Shown: positions 35,241 to 44,491, counted from the stretch's first letter. The stretch: 64,000 nt of DNA from Bradyrhizobium sp. SZCCT0231 (GCF_018130245.1 NZ_JAFCKP010000024.1:1-64000), one strand, 5' to 3'. Translations and numbers: made by a program. Notes: generated from the letters alone by a model not told the origin.

Positions 35241-35912
35241 TCAATTGGCGAACAGCCGCAGATCGGCCTGGGCGTGCCGTGCCGCGGCAATATCGAGGAA
35301 AGGCACGAAACTGGACAGTTCGACGTCATCCGGTACCTCCTGAGCAGCGAGTCGCTCGATCAGCGGCAGGCATCGCTGCAGCACGGCCTGCCCTTGCAGC
35401 GCGCCCATGGCACCCAGCCTGATCGCGGCAGTGATCACACCGGACGCCGCCGCATAGCCTGAGCAGAGTTGCGCCAGCGCCTCGTCCAGCCCGAGCTCCG
35501 ACCACACCGCGCCCTGCATCACAGCGATATGTCCCAGACAATTCCCCGCCTGCACGTCATCGCGTAGTGCGATTGCCAGTGGCTGCCCCAGCCTTGCGTG
35601 CGAAGCAAGAAAGGCCCCCCCATTGCGGCGCGAGCCCGTGCGCAACGTCTCAATCAGCGTGGAGGCCTCGACCTCGCGATCGACCGCTGCGATGGCTTCC
35701 AGATCGTCCCCCGCACGATACGACCACAGCAATGCGACCCTGTCGTAGCAGGCCCAGCGCTGCTTCAACATCGTGGCGACCAATGCCTCGAAGTCGCCCA
35801 AAGTCATATCGCGGCGAAGCGCGAGAGCACCCTCGATCCCATAGGAAAACGCAAAGGCCCCGCTCGGAAACGCGCCGTCCGCTTGCCAGATCGCCTGCAA
35901 AACCCGGAGCAT
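35241..35912 (-). CDS. ureF: Urease accessory protein UreF
   Basis: This 223-residue all-helical protein has the N-terminal signature WQADGAFPSGAFAFSYGIEG and the internal NGGAFLASHARLGQPLA and CSGYAAASGVITAAIRLG. UreF bridges UreD and UreG in the activation complex. It lies 3 bp after ureE and 12 bp before ureAB, so it belongs to one polycistronic message. Confidence 0.9.
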   Translation of the reverse strand: MLRVLQAIWQADGAFPSGAFAFSYGIEGALALRRDMTLGDFEALVATMLKQRWACYDRVALLWSYRAGDDLEAIAAVDREVEASTLIETLRTGSRRNGGAFLASHARLGQPLAIALRDDVQAGNCLGHIAVMQGAVWSELGLDEALAQLCSGYAAASGVITAAIRLGAMGALQGQAVLQRCLPLIERLAAQEVPDDVELSSFVPFLDIAAARHAQADLRLFAN

Positions 35913-35915
35913 GGC

Positions 35916-36449
35916 TCAATGATCGTGATGATGGTGATGGCCACCGCGGGCGCCGCCAGGCTGGGGCGGCTCAACGGCCTCGACCGCCTCCGCAGTATCT
36001 TCATCGAGTATCGTGACACCGACCCGGCGGGCGCTGATCAGGTTTTCCAGGCGCGCGGTGTAGTCTTCCGGCCGGCCTTCCAGCGCGACCAGCAGCACCT
36101 CGCCGCCAAACCGCACCCGCCAGTGTAGATTGCCCACGTGGTAGCCGAGCTCCACGGCGTCGGCGATCGAGCGCGGCTCCAATCGCAACCAGCGTTCGGT
36201 TGCGGCGCGGACCACGATCGCACGGTCGGACTCCAGCAGCAGCACGGCGCCGTCGAAAAGCTTTTCATGACGAGGCAAGGCGATGGCCAACTCTTCACCG
36301 CCGCGCGTGGTGATCAAGAGACGCCGCCGCGCCAGGTCGGTCGCCGGCACATTGGCGATATCGACCGCTCCCTCATGCTCAAGACGGTGAAGCGCCTCGG
36401 ACAAAGCGGGCTCGACCTGGCTCCCCAGCACGCGTTCGATGCGCAGCAT
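35916..36449 (-). CDS. ureE: Urease nickel metallochaperone UreE with His-rich tail
   Basis: From ATG 36449 this is 177 residues: an N-terminal UreE domain (MLRIERVLGSQVEP ... RGGEELAIALPRHEKLFDGAVLL), then the nickel-binding domain (AVELGYHVGNLHWRV). The C-terminus ends HHHHHDH after a Pro/Gly segment and should bind several nickel ions. The open frame continues 65 codons upstream into the amiE gap and end, but this stretch lacks family features. It begins the urease part of the operon, 77 bp after amiE. Confidence 0.92.
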   Translation of the reverse strand: MLRIERVLGSQVEPALSEALHRLEHEGAVDIANVPATDLARRRLLITTRGGEELAIALPRHEKLFDGAVLLLESDRAIVVRAATERWLRLEPRSIADAVELGYHVGNLHWRVRFGGEVLLVALEGRPEDYTARLENLISARRVGVTILDEDTAEAVEAVEPPQPGGARGGHHHHHDH

Positions 36450-36526
36450 CGCAGATACCTCGCGAATTTCATGATCAGGCAGGATGGGCGGCGGACCTAA
36501 ATCCGCCGCCACCAACGATATGCGTC

Positions 36527-37564
36527 CTAGCGGTGCGCCACCTTCTTGTTCGGGATGCCCTCGATCGGACATTCCTCGGTTCCCACCGTGGTGCGCGTGA
36601 AGGACTCGACCATCTCCCGCGTGCCTTCCGGATCGGCGATCCACTTGGCGTAGAAATCATATGGGCAGGCCGCAACGCCGCGATCACCCTCGCCGGAATT
36701 GATCATCCCCGTGTAACCGCGATGCACCAGCTTGAAGAGATGGTTCTGCGACTGGCCGTTTTTGCGGGCATCGCGGATCAGCGACTTCGACAGCTGGGCA
36801 TAGTTGACGCCGTACTCTTCCTCGCCGCATTCGCCGAGCGTCCGGCCGTCGAACCCAATGATCGCGGAATGGCCGAAATACGAATAGACGCCATCGAAGC
36901 CCGTGGCGTTGGCGACCGCAACATAGACATTGTTCGCCCAGGCCATCGCCTTGGCCATGATGACCTGCTGGTCCTTGGCCGGATACATATAGCCCTGGCA
37001 CCGCACGATCAGCTCGGAGCCCTTCATCGCGCAATCGCGCCAGATCTCGGGATAGTTGCCGTCGTCGCAAATGATCAACGAGATCTTCAGCCCCTTCGGG
37101 CCCTCGGAGACATAGGTACAGTTGCCGGGATACCAGCCCTCGATCGGCACCCAGGGCATGATCTTGCGATATTTCTGGACGATCTCACCCTTGTCGTTCA
37201 TCAGGATCAGGGTGTTGTACGGCGCCTTGTTCGGATGCTCCTCGTGGCGCTCGCCGGTGAGCGAGAACACGCCCCATACCTTGGCCTTGCGGCAGGCCTC
37301 GGCGAAAATCTCGGTTTCATCGCCTGGGATCACCGAGGCGGTCTCATACATCTCCTTGGAATCGTACATGATGCCGTGGGTGGAGTATTCCGGAAAGATC
37401 ACAAGATCCATGCCGGGCAGACCGGTCTTCATGCCGACGACCATGTCGGCGATCTTGCGGGCGTTGTCGAGCACCTCCGCCTTGGTGTGAAGGCGCGGCA
37501 TCTTGTAGTTCACGACGGCGACGCCGACCGTGTCATTGCTTGACGTGATATCACCGTGCAGCAT
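36527..37564 (-). CDS. amiE: Aliphatic amidase AmiE
   Basis: This 345-residue protein matches the nitrilase-superfamily aliphatic amidase AmiE almost throughout ([20 protein letters not shown]). The catalytic triad is Glu59 (FPEYST), Lys134 (KYRKIMPW) and Cys166 ([11 protein letters not shown]). It hydrolyses short amides such as acetamide, propionamide or formamide to acid and ammonia in the cytoplasm. It sits 36 bp after urtE, in the same direction as the amiC-amiR regulators known to control amiE in Pseudomonas aeruginosa. This makes the whole row an amide-responsive nitrogen operon. Confidence 0.95.
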   Translation of the reverse strand: MLHGDITSSNDTVGVAVVNYKMPRLHTKAEVLDNARKIADMVVGMKTGLPGMDLVIFPEYSTHGIMYDSKEMYETASVIPGDETEIFAEACRKAKVWGVFSLTGERHEEHPNKAPYNTLILMNDKGEIVQKYRKIMPWVPIEGWYPGNCTYVSEGPKGLKISLIICDDGNYPEIWRDCAMKGSELIVRCQGYMYPAKDQQVIMAKAMAWANNVYVAVANATGFDGVYSYFGHSAIIGFDGRTLGECGEEEYGVNYAQLSKSLIRDARKNGQSQNHLFKLVHRGYTGMINSGEGDRGVAACPYDFYAKWIADPEGTREMVESFTRTTVGTEECPIEGIPNKKVAHR

Positions 37565-37600
37565 CTTGCTCTCCTCTAAGAAGTTTCTTGCAGCTTCAGC

Positions 37601-38296
37601 TCACACCGCCATATGACGATGAACCATCTCGTCGGTCAGTCCGGAAATCGCCCCGGACACGACCACGCGTCCCTTCTCCATCATGGCGAAGCGATGCGCA
37701 GCGCGACGCGCGAACGAGACGTTCTGCTCGACCAGGATCACGGTGAGGCCCACCTCCCGATTAAGGCGGATGATGATCTTCTCGATCTCCTCGACGATCG
37801 ACGGCTGGATGCCTTCGTTCGGCTCATCGAGCAGGATCACCTTGGGATCGGCGGCAAGCGCACGAGCGATCGCGAGCTGCTGCTGCTGCCCGCCCGAAAG
37901 CACGCCGCCGTTGCGGGTCAGATTGTTCATCAAATAGGGAAACAGCTCGGCGACCAGTTCCGGGATCTCGCGTTTGCCGTCATGCCGGGCGAACGAGCCC
38001 ATCAGGATGTTCTCGCGGATCGTGAAATCCGGAATGATCTCGCGCCCCTGTGGTACATAGGCGATGCCGGCCCGCGCCCGCAGGAAAGTCGGCTCCTTGC
38101 CGATCTCACGCTCGTTCAGCCTGATCTGCCCCTCGATCCGGTCGGTCAAGCCCATCAGCGTCTTCAGCAGCGTGGTCTTTCCGGTGCCGTTACGTCCGAG
38201 CACCGCAGTGACCTCGCCGTCAGGCACCTCCAGGCAGACGTCGTGCAGGATGTGGCTGCGATCGTAGAAACTATCGACATGCGAGAACGCCAGCAT
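37601..38296 (-). CDS. urtE: Urea/short-chain amide ABC transporter ATPase UrtE
   Basis: This 231-residue ABC ATPase is of the LivF type: Walker A GRNGTGKTTLLK, signature LSGGQQQQLAIARAL and Walker B VILLDEPNEGIQ. The NEGIQP form (instead of SEGLAP) is typical of UrtE/FmdF-type urea and amide transporters. Its start overlaps the urtD stop by 1 bp. It drives uptake through UrtB/UrtC. Confidence 0.9.
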   Translation of the reverse strand: MLAFSHVDSFYDRSHILHDVCLEVPDGEVTAVLGRNGTGKTTLLKTLMGLTDRIEGQIRLNEREIGKEPTFLRARAGIAYVPQGREIIPDFTIRENILMGSFARHDGKREIPELVAELFPYLMNNLTRNGGVLSGGQQQQLAIARALAADPKVILLDEPNEGIQPSIVEEIEKIIIRLNREVGLTVILVEQNVSFARRAAHRFAMMEKGRVVVSGAISGLTDEMVHRHMAV

Positions 38297-39039
38297 CAGG
38301 ATATCCCCTTCGAGCCGAGGTAGGCTTCCTTCACTTTCGGATTCGTCTCGATATCCGTAACGCTGCCCTCAGCGAGAACCTGGCCCAGATGCAGCACGGT
38401 GATGCGCTCCGCGATCTCGCGCACAAAGGCCATGTCGTGCTCGACTACGATGATGGTGTGGCGGCCCCGGAGGTTGTTGACGATCAAGGAGGTCTTGTGC
38501 GTCTCCGCCTGGGTCATGCCGGCGGTCGGCTCGTCCAGCAGAATGATCTTCGGATCCTGCGTGATCAAAAGGCCGAGCTCCAGCCATTGGGTCTGGCCGT
38601 GGCTCAGATAGGCCGCGACGCGGTTGGCTTCGTCGGCCAGCCCGATCAGTTCCAGCACCTCGTCGACCTTGGCCTTGGCCGGAAAGCCGAAGCCGAGATT
38701 GGCGAATACGCCGGGATTCCTGCAGCTCGCCACTTCGAGGTTGCGGCGGACCGTGAGCTCCTTGAACACGCTCGGAATCTGGAACTTGCGGCCGATGCCG
38801 GCGCGCGCGATCCGATGCTCTTCCCAATTGGTGATGTTGGTATCATGCAGGAAGACACGGCCTTCGGTCGACTTGGTCTTGCCCGAGATCAGATCCATCA
38901 GCGTGGTCTTGCCGGCGCCGTTAGCACCGAGCAGAACACGCAACTCGCCCTCCTCGATGATCAAAGACACGCCGTTGACGGCCTTGAAGCCCCCGAAGTC
39001 GACGCCAAGCCCGTCGATGGTCAATGCTGCCTGCGCCAT
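38296..39039 (-). CDS. urtD: Urea/short-chain amide ABC transporter ATPase UrtD
   Basis: This 247-residue LivG-type ATPase has LGANGAGKTTLMDLISGKTKSTEG (Walker A). Its signature region YLSHGQTQWLELGLLI is the SHGQ/QWLE variant usual in UrtD, and Walker B is IILLDEPTAGMTQAE. It pairs with UrtE. The 1-bp overlap with urtE and 3-bp gap to urtC show a single transcription unit. Confidence 0.9.
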   Translation of the reverse strand: MAQAALTIDGLGVDFGGFKAVNGVSLIIEEGELRVLLGANGAGKTTLMDLISGKTKSTEGRVFLHDTNITNWEEHRIARAGIGRKFQIPSVFKELTVRRNLEVASCRNPGVFANLGFGFPAKAKVDEVLELIGLADEANRVAAYLSHGQTQWLELGLLITQDPKIILLDEPTAGMTQAETHKTSLIVNNLRGRHTIIVVEHDMAFVREIAERITVLHLGQVLAEGSVTDIETNPKVKEAYLGSKGIS

Positions 39040-39042
39040 AGG

Positions 39043-40191
39043 TTACTCCGCGAGCTGTGAGGTGGCATCGCGGACACGCAGCACGGGCGACGCGCCCCGC
39101 GTCTTGCGCGCGACCACGCGATCGATCAGGTCGTGAGCAAGCCCTGCAATGCCGCGTGGCAGATAGAGCACGACCAGCACGAAGATCAGTCCGATGACGG
39201 CTTTCCAGGCCTCTGCAAACCCCTCGACTTCGCTGACGGTTGCCGAAATCATGTTGATCGCAATTGCGCCGATGCATGCGCCGAGGATCGAGGCGCGGCC
39301 GCCGACCGCTGCCCACACCACCATGGCGATCGAAAAGCTCAGATCCATGAAGGTCGGCGATGCGAATTCCGAAACGATGACATAGAGCATGCCGGCGAAG
39401 CCCGCGATGACCGCCGAGACCGCGAAGAAAAAGGTCTGGTAGGCCGGCACGTCGAAGCCGAGATAGCGGGCGCGGTTCTCGTCGTTGCGAACCGCCTGCA
39501 GGATCACGCCGGCGCGGGTGTCGATCAGCAGTCGCGCCGCGAGCAGCACCACGCTCAGTGAACCCGCGATCAGGTAGTAGGTCGGCACGATATAGGGATC
39601 GAACTCGAAGTCGCCGATCTTGAACCAGCCCAGATCGGTCAGGCCGTTGAAGCCGTTCGTGAACGGCTGGGCATCGATCATCACCAGCCGGACCAGCAGC
39701 ACCAGCGCCAGCATGATGATGGAAACGAACACGCCGGAGATTCGCTTGCGGAAGACGATGAGGCCGACCACCACCGCCATCAGGACCGGCAGGATCAGGC
39801 CCATGGCGAAGCCGAACCATTGGCTCTGAAATGGCAGCCACAGGAACGAGGCCTTGGTGATGCAGCAAAGCTCGGTCTTGGCCCCCGGCTCGGCGTTCCA
39901 CAGCATGAAATCCGGCACCGGCTTGGCGGAGCCCTGCTGCAGGCTGGTGGCGCTGGCCAGCTTCAACGACATCGCCAGCATGTAGGCTCCAGCGCCGAAG
40001 AACAGTCCCTGGCCGAGATTGAGGATGCCCGCATAGCCCCACGACAACGCGACTGCGATACCGAGCATGCCGAACACCAGATATTTGGCGATGCGATTCA
40101 GCCAGAACGAGTCCATCGCCAGCGGCACCAGCATGATCAGGATCACGAAGCCGGCGTAGATCGCCCAGTCGATACGGCGCTGCGACGACAT
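39043..40191 (-). CDS. urtC: Urea/short-chain amide ABC transporter permease UrtC
   Basis: This 382-residue LivM-type permease has about ten hydrophobic segments. An inserted extracytoplasmic stretch (about 80-125, with SLQQGSAKPVPDFML and CCITKASFLWL) is usual in UrtC proteins. The conserved AVRNDENRARYLGFDVPAYQ forms the cytoplasmic coupling helix. It lies 1 bp after urtB. The substrate may be urea or short amides; the operon context favours both. Confidence 0.88.
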   Translation of the reverse strand: MSSQRRIDWAIYAGFVILIMLVPLAMDSFWLNRIAKYLVFGMLGIAVALSWGYAGILNLGQGLFFGAGAYMLAMSLKLASATSLQQGSAKPVPDFMLWNAEPGAKTELCCITKASFLWLPFQSQWFGFAMGLILPVLMAVVVGLIVFRKRISGVFVSIIMLALVLLVRLVMIDAQPFTNGFNGLTDLGWFKIGDFEFDPYIVPTYYLIAGSLSVVLLAARLLIDTRAGVILQAVRNDENRARYLGFDVPAYQTFFFAVSAVIAGFAGMLYVIVSEFASPTFMDLSFSIAMVVWAAVGGRASILGACIGAIAINMISATVSEVEGFAEAWKAVIGLIFVLVVLYLPRGIAGLAHDLIDRVVARKTRGASPVLRVRDATSQLAE

Positions 40192-40192
40192 C

Positions 40193-41086
40193 TCAGCGTC
40201 CCCTAAGGGCGAACAGGCCCTTCGGCTTGAGAATGATGATCGCGATCACCACACCGAACACGACCGCGCGTGCCAGGATGTCGTTGGTCCCAGCGGCAAC
40301 CACACCGTTGATTTCTCCGAGAATCCCGGCCGACAGCACCGATCCGAGCAGACTCCCGACGCCGCCCATCACGACGACCATGAAGCCGTCGACCACCATC
40401 GGCGTGCCCATATCCGGGAACACCGTCTTGAAGCCGGACATCATCACGCCGGCGACGCCGGCAAGGCCCGAGCCGAACGCGAAGGTCAGCGCGTTGACGC
40501 GATCGACATCGATGCCGCAGGCCGCGGCCATCTTCGGATTGCGGATGATGGCGCGGACCTGGGTGCCTGCGACGGTGCGGTAGAGCAGGAACCACGTGGC
40601 GAGCGCAAGAACCGCTGTGACGAGGATGATAAAGGTCCGGTAGCGATTGATATCGGCACCGGCAATATGAAGGGTTCCCTGCAATATTCCGGGTACATCG
40701 ACATTCTGCAGGCCGGGGCCAAGTCCCTGGATGTGAATGCCGAAGAACGAGAGCCCGAACTCCAGCCGCACGGCCTGCTGGATCAGGATCGCGACGCCCC
40801 AGGTCGCCAGCAGGGTGTCGAGCAGCCGACCGTACAGTTTACGTACCACGATGCGCTCGATCAAAAGCCCGAGCAGCGCCGTCACGATAAAGGCGAGCGG
40901 GATTGCGACGAAGATGTTCGTCCCGAGCCAAAGGCCCGACAGCACCGTCACATAGGCGCCGACCATGACCATCTCGCCATGCGCCATGTTGATGACGCCC
41001 ATGGCGCCATAAGTGATCGCAAGGCCGAGGGCGACCAGGAGGAGGATCGAACCCAGGCTGAGACCGATGAACAGAACTTCGAGCAT
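40193..41086 (-). CDS. urtB: Urea/short-chain amide ABC transporter permease UrtB
   Basis: This 297-residue LivH-type permease starts with FIGLSLGSILLLVALGLAIT, then GVINMAHGEMVMVGAY. The coupling segment is RAIIRNPKMAAACGIDVDRV and the C-terminal helices follow (VVMGGVGSLLGSVLSAGILGE). It is usually the first permease gene after urtA, as here, at a gap of 59 bp. Confidence 0.88.
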   Translation of the reverse strand: MLEVLFIGLSLGSILLLVALGLAITYGAMGVINMAHGEMVMVGAYVTVLSGLWLGTNIFVAIPLAFIVTALLGLLIERIVVRKLYGRLLDTLLATWGVAILIQQAVRLEFGLSFFGIHIQGLGPGLQNVDVPGILQGTLHIAGADINRYRTFIILVTAVLALATWFLLYRTVAGTQVRAIIRNPKMAAACGIDVDRVNALTFAFGSGLAGVAGVMMSGFKTVFPDMGTPMVVDGFMVVVMGGVGSLLGSVLSAGILGEINGVVAAGTNDILARAVVFGVVIAIIILKPKGLFALRGR

Positions 41087-41145
41087 GGCAACACCTCATC
41101 GTCCACCGCACGGGCAACCGCGCGATGGACGGGGTTTCCTTGACG

Positions 41146-42402
41146 TCAGGTTTTCAGCTTGCTTGCGTCGAGCCCCTTCGACGTGCAGAAGAGGTTCGTC
41201 GGCGTCTCGCCATAGGCGACATAGGGCAGCGGCATCACCGGCTCCTTGTAGGCGTCGATGATCTTGCCCTGACCGTCCGGTTGCCACTGCGCGATGCGCG
41301 GGGTCAGGTAGGTGTGCAGGTTCTCGGCTTCGATCTTGACGTGGCCGTTGGGCGCGTCGAACTCCTGGCCCTTGACCGCCTCGCGGATCGCAATCGGCGT
41401 GACCTCGGCTGCCTTCTCGACCGCCTGCTTCCACAGGAAGACCTGGAAATAGGACGATTCCAGCGCGTGGTGGGTCACCGCCTTCGGATCCTTCACGAAG
41501 GCCCGATAACGCTCGACGAAGGCCTTGTTGCGGTCGGTATCGATTGCCTGGAAGTAGGGAAACGAGGTGTACGAGCCGACGGCATAATCGGCACCCATCG
41601 CCGCGATCTCGATCTCGGAGGTCACGGTCGCGCAGATCGGAAGCTTGCCGTGGGTGAGACCCTGGTTCTTGTACTCGCGGTAGAATGCGATCACGGAGTC
41701 ACCGACCACGTTGGACAGCACGACGTCGCAGCCGGAGTTCTTGATCTTGTTGACCATCGAACCCCATTCGGAATGGCCAAGCTCGAGATATTCATCGGCG
41801 ATCCATTCGCCGCCGTTCTTCTCGATCAGAATCTTGGAGACCTTGGCCATCTCGCGCGGATAGATGTAGTTCGAGCCGACGATGAAGAACTTCTTCTTGC
41901 CGAGGGTCTTGATGATCCAGGGAATGAAATTCGAGAGCTGCTGGTTCGGAACGGCGCCGGTATAGACGACGTTCTTCGAGCACTCGAAGCCTTCGTAGTA
42001 GGTCGGGTAAAAATAGAGGTTGTTGCGCTTCTCGAACACCGGCAGCACGGCCTTGCGGCTGGCCGAAGTATAGGATCCGAAAACGGTCGGTACCCGATCC
42101 TGGATGACGAGTTTCGACGCCTTCTCGTTGTAGGTCTTCGGATCCGACGCGCCATCTTCCGCGATCGCCGCGATCTTCATGCCCTTGACGCCGCCCGCCG
42201 CGTTGATCTCGCTGATCGCCATCATGGTGGCGTCGTGCAGCGACTTCTCCACGATCGACAACCCGCCGGTCAGCGAGAACAGCACGCCGACCTTGATCTC
42301 GCCCGCCGCATGAGCGCCCGTCGAAAACACCCAGGGGGATGTGATCAACGCGCCGCCCGCCAAAGCGCTGCCCTTCAGAAATTTACGCCTATCAACTGCC
42401 AT
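41146..42402 (-). CDS. urtA: Urea/short-chain amide substrate-binding protein UrtA (Tat-exported)
   Basis: From ATG 42402 (GGGGGAG upstream) this is 418 residues. A twin-arginine signal (DRRKFLKGSALAGGALITSP, cleavage after GAHA) precedes a type I periplasmic binding fold (IKVGVLFSLTGGLSIVEKSL, SYTSASRKAVLPVFEKRN, YPTYYEGFECSKNVVYTGA). It closely resembles AmiC in these binding loops but is exported, unlike AmiC encoded nearby. It delivers ligand to UrtBC. The first gene after the AmiR-type leader terminator is this one. Confidence 0.92.
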   Translation of the reverse strand: MAVDRRKFLKGSALAGGALITSPWVFSTGAHAAGEIKVGVLFSLTGGLSIVEKSLHDATMMAISEINAAGGVKGMKIAAIAEDGASDPKTYNEKASKLVIQDRVPTVFGSYTSASRKAVLPVFEKRNNLYFYPTYYEGFECSKNVVYTGAVPNQQLSNFIPWIIKTLGKKKFFIVGSNYIYPREMAKVSKILIEKNGGEWIADEYLELGHSEWGSMVNKIKNSGCDVVLSNVVGDSVIAFYREYKNQGLTHGKLPICATVTSEIEIAAMGADYAVGSYTSFPYFQAIDTDRNKAFVERYRAFVKDPKAVTHHALESSYFQVFLWKQAVEKAAEVTPIAIREAVKGQEFDAPNGHVKIEAENLHTYLTPRIAQWQPDGQGKIIDAYKEPVMPLPYVAYGETPTNLFCTSKGLDASKLKT

Positions 42403-42650
42403 TGCACACTCCCCCGTTAGCTCCAGACACGGATCTCCGATCGCGCCGAAGCACGTTGCTACCGTCAGACAATCGCCAAGACTCAAGCGGGCGTCGTCAA
42501 CACTGAGGTGGCGACGACACCAAGCGCCCCGAAAAACAAAAAAGCCCGACGGACCCTCGCGGGTCCTTCGGGCTGCTCAGCCAGGGCCAAACCAGCATCA
42601 TCGATGGTTCGGCAAAGTCGCGAAAGATTTCTCTTCACGACGGAGAAAAG
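42403..42650 (-). promoter_or_regulatory. urtA leader, likely AmiR (ANTAR) antitermination target
   Basis: The 248-nt leader between amiR and urtA carries an upstream hairpin and a strong intrinsic terminator. On the RNA strand a 6-bp stem (TTTCTC/GAGAAA, plus-strand 42628-42633 with 42643-42648) encloses a 9-nt loop. The terminator annotated separately follows. ANTAR proteins such as AmiR bind paired small hairpins and prevent terminator formation. The arrangement fits, but the exact hexaloop consensus was not found by eye. Confidence 0.6.
42538..42574 (-). terminator. Strong intrinsic terminator between amiR and urtA
   Basis: On the minus strand AGCCCGAAGGACCC pairs with GGGTCCGTCGGGCT (13 of 14 pairs, one A/G mismatch) around loop GCGA. 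It is followed by TTTTTTG and more U residues. It would stop transcription before urtA unless antitermination occurs. Confidence 0.9.
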
Positions 42651-43259
42651 CTAATCACCTTTGGCGCGATATTGCAACAGTTCGTTTGCGTGAATGATCG
42701 CGGAGGCCATGTCGTCCATCGACAAGCGCTTCGACATGGCCTGTCGCCGGATGCTTTCATAAGCATCAGCCTCGCTCAATCCCTGTCCGTCCATCAGGAT
42801 CGCCTTGGCCTTCTGGATACGTTGAATGCCCGCGAGCTTGCGTTCGAGCTTGCGTACACGCTTGTCAGCTTCCCGACGCTCCATCCACAGGCTGCGCGCA
42901 ATGGTGATGTTGGTCAACAAGCCGAACGGCCGGATCGGACGCTCGATGACTGCGACGGCGCCGAACTCGAGCACGAGTTGCAGCGTCGACGGATCCTCGT
43001 AGGACACGACGGCAATGAGGGTCGGCCTGCGATTGACGTCGGATTTCAACAGGCGCTGCATCTCGGTCCGCATGTCGTGCTCGATCGCGAGCAGCACGAT
43101 GTCGGCCCCTTCCTGCCAGCATTCCGGCACGGGCCATTGCATCTCCACCATGCAGCCGATCCGACGCAGATGCTCGACCAGCTTGGTCCGCTCCGAATCC
43201 GGCGGATGCACGACATGAACCCGCAGACCACGCAGATCGCGGAGAATTTGAATGGCCAC
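42651..43259 (-). CDS. amiR: AmiR-type ANTAR transcription antiterminator
   Basis: From GTG 43259 this is 202 residues; GGAG sits 8 nt upstream. TTG 43277 is an alternative start. The N-terminal pseudo-receiver domain (LRVHVVHPPDSERTKLVEHL) lacks the usual phospho-acceptor pocket, as in AmiR. A coiled coil (about residues 128-150) and the C-terminal ANTAR domain (AKAILMDGQGLSEADAYESI) follow. In Pseudomonas AmiR is held inactive by AmiC, then binds the leader RNA and prevents termination. The terminator just downstream, before urtA, is the expected target. Confidence 0.92.
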   Translation of the reverse strand: MAIQILRDLRGLRVHVVHPPDSERTKLVEHLRRIGCMVEMQWPVPECWQEGADIVLLAIEHDMRTEMQRLLKSDVNRRPTLIAVVSYEDPSTLQLVLEFGAVAVIERPIRPFGLLTNITIARSLWMERREADKRVRKLERKLAGIQRIQKAKAILMDGQGLSEADAYESIRRQAMSKRLSMDDMASAIIHANELLQYRAKGD

Positions 43260-43294
43260 GCCCGGTTCTCCGTCCAACTAGGCAACCATGGGGA

Positions 43295-44491
43295 TCATGG
43301 ACGAATGAGTTGCTGGTCATCGACGGACCAATCGTCGAGTCTCTGCACGACACAATAGGGATCCGGTTTCACGCGCACACCTGGATTCCACACGACCTGG
43401 AATCGGCCGTTTCGATCCAGCCGCGCGATCCGCGGCCAAAGATAGGTGTGGTTGTTTTCGGGATCGACACGCACTCTTCCCTGCGGGGCATCGAATTCGA
43501 AATCCCTGAGATTGCCAAGCACCTGTTCCGGATCGTCGGAGCCGCACTTTCCGACTGCACGCATCGCCAGATGCACCTGAAAATAGGACGCTTCGGCGCC
43601 GGCCGTCACGGGCGCGTCGTCTCCGTATTTTTGCTTGAAGCTCGAGACGAAACGCCGCGCGGCCGCCGAGGACAGTGTCTCGAAGAACGGTGCAGCGGTG
43701 ATGTGTCCCTCGGCAACCTCCGCGCCCATTTCTGCAACCTCCGCCTCGTTGGTGGAGAGACTTGCTATCGGCATGCGTGCGGGGTCGAAGCCTGCCGCAC
43801 GATAGGCACTGTAGAACGCCGCAGTGCCGGTCCCCACCACGGTGGAGAAGATCACCTCCGGCGAGGTCTTCTTGATCCGCGCGATGACCTTGTCGAAATC
43901 CCCCTGACCGGCCTGCAGCGGCACGTAGATCTCGTCGAGCACCTTGCCTTTGCTCTGCACTACGAAGTCCGCCATCAAGCGGTTCGATTCATAGGGATAG
44001 ACGTAATTGGAACCGACGAGCAGGAAGCGGTTGCCGTAGGTGGAAAGCAGGAAACGTGCAAGCTGGATCGAGTTCTGGTTGGGCGCCGCGCCGGTATAGA
44101 TGCAATTGCGCGAATACTCGAACCCCTCGTACTGCGTCGGATAGAACAGCAGGCCGCGGTGGCCTTCGACGACCGGAAGCACGGCCTTACGCGTGCTGGA
44201 CATGTAGCAGCCGAACAGGATCCTGATGCGGTCGAACTGGAACAGCCGCTCGGCAAAGGCGCGGTACTTCTTCGGATCTGAAGCGGGATCGTAGATCACG
44301 GGTTCGACCTGTCGGCCGAGCACTCCGCCAGTGGCATTGATCTCTTCGATCGCGAGCAAGGTCGCATTCAGCTGCGTGCGCTCGATGGCCGACGTCACGC
44401 CGGTCTGCGAGAACAGCACGCCAACCCGCCAACTGTCCGAATGGTCTTTGGCTGACACCATCAAATCACGATCGTTGGCTGCATCCGTCAA
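43295..44491 (-). CDS. amiC: AmiC-type cytoplasmic amide sensor / AmiR repressor
   Basis: This 398-residue type I binding-protein fold has no signal peptide. It matches AmiC in VGVLFSQTGVTSAIERTQ, GCYMSSTRKAVLPVVE, FYPTQYEGFEYSRNCIYTGA, FSTVVGTGTAAFY and the C-terminal PDPYCVVQRLDDWS. It would sequester AmiR until a short amide binds. The start is TTG 44491; ATG 44461 is possible. The gap of 35 bp to amiR supports a sensor-antiterminator pair. It shares its fold with UrtA, so the locus has one exported and one cytosolic reader of similar ligands. Confidence 0.93.
   Translation of the reverse strand: MTDAANDRDLMVSAKDHSDSWRVGVLFSQTGVTSAIERTQLNATLLAIEEINATGGVLGRQVEPVIYDPASDPKKYRAFAERLFQFDRIRILFGCYMSSTRKAVLPVVEGHRGLLFYPTQYEGFEYSRNCIYTGAAPNQNSIQLARFLLSTYGNRFLLVGSNYVYPYESNRLMADFVVQSKGKVLDEIYVPLQAGQGDFDKVIARIKKTSPEVIFSTVVGTGTAAFYSAYRAAGFDPARMPIASLSTNEAEVAEMGAEVAEGHITAAPFFETLSSAAARRFVSSFKQKYGDDAPVTAGAEASYFQVHLAMRAVGKCGSDDPEQVLGNLRDFEFDAPQGRVRVDPENNHTYLWPRIARLDRNGRFQVVWNPGVRVKPDPYCVVQRLDDWSVDDQQLIRP

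Noticed and set aside
32289-35462. Very long plus-strand open frame (over 1000 codons) across the urease genes
   Set aside because: It is antisense to ureG, ureC, ureAB and ureF, which have strong family matches. The antisense frame is open because of GC-rich codon bias and shows no recognisable domain.
41125-42420. Plus-strand open frame of 431 codons opposite urtA
   Set aside because: It mirrors the urtA reading frame and has His/Asp/Arg-rich composition without motifs.
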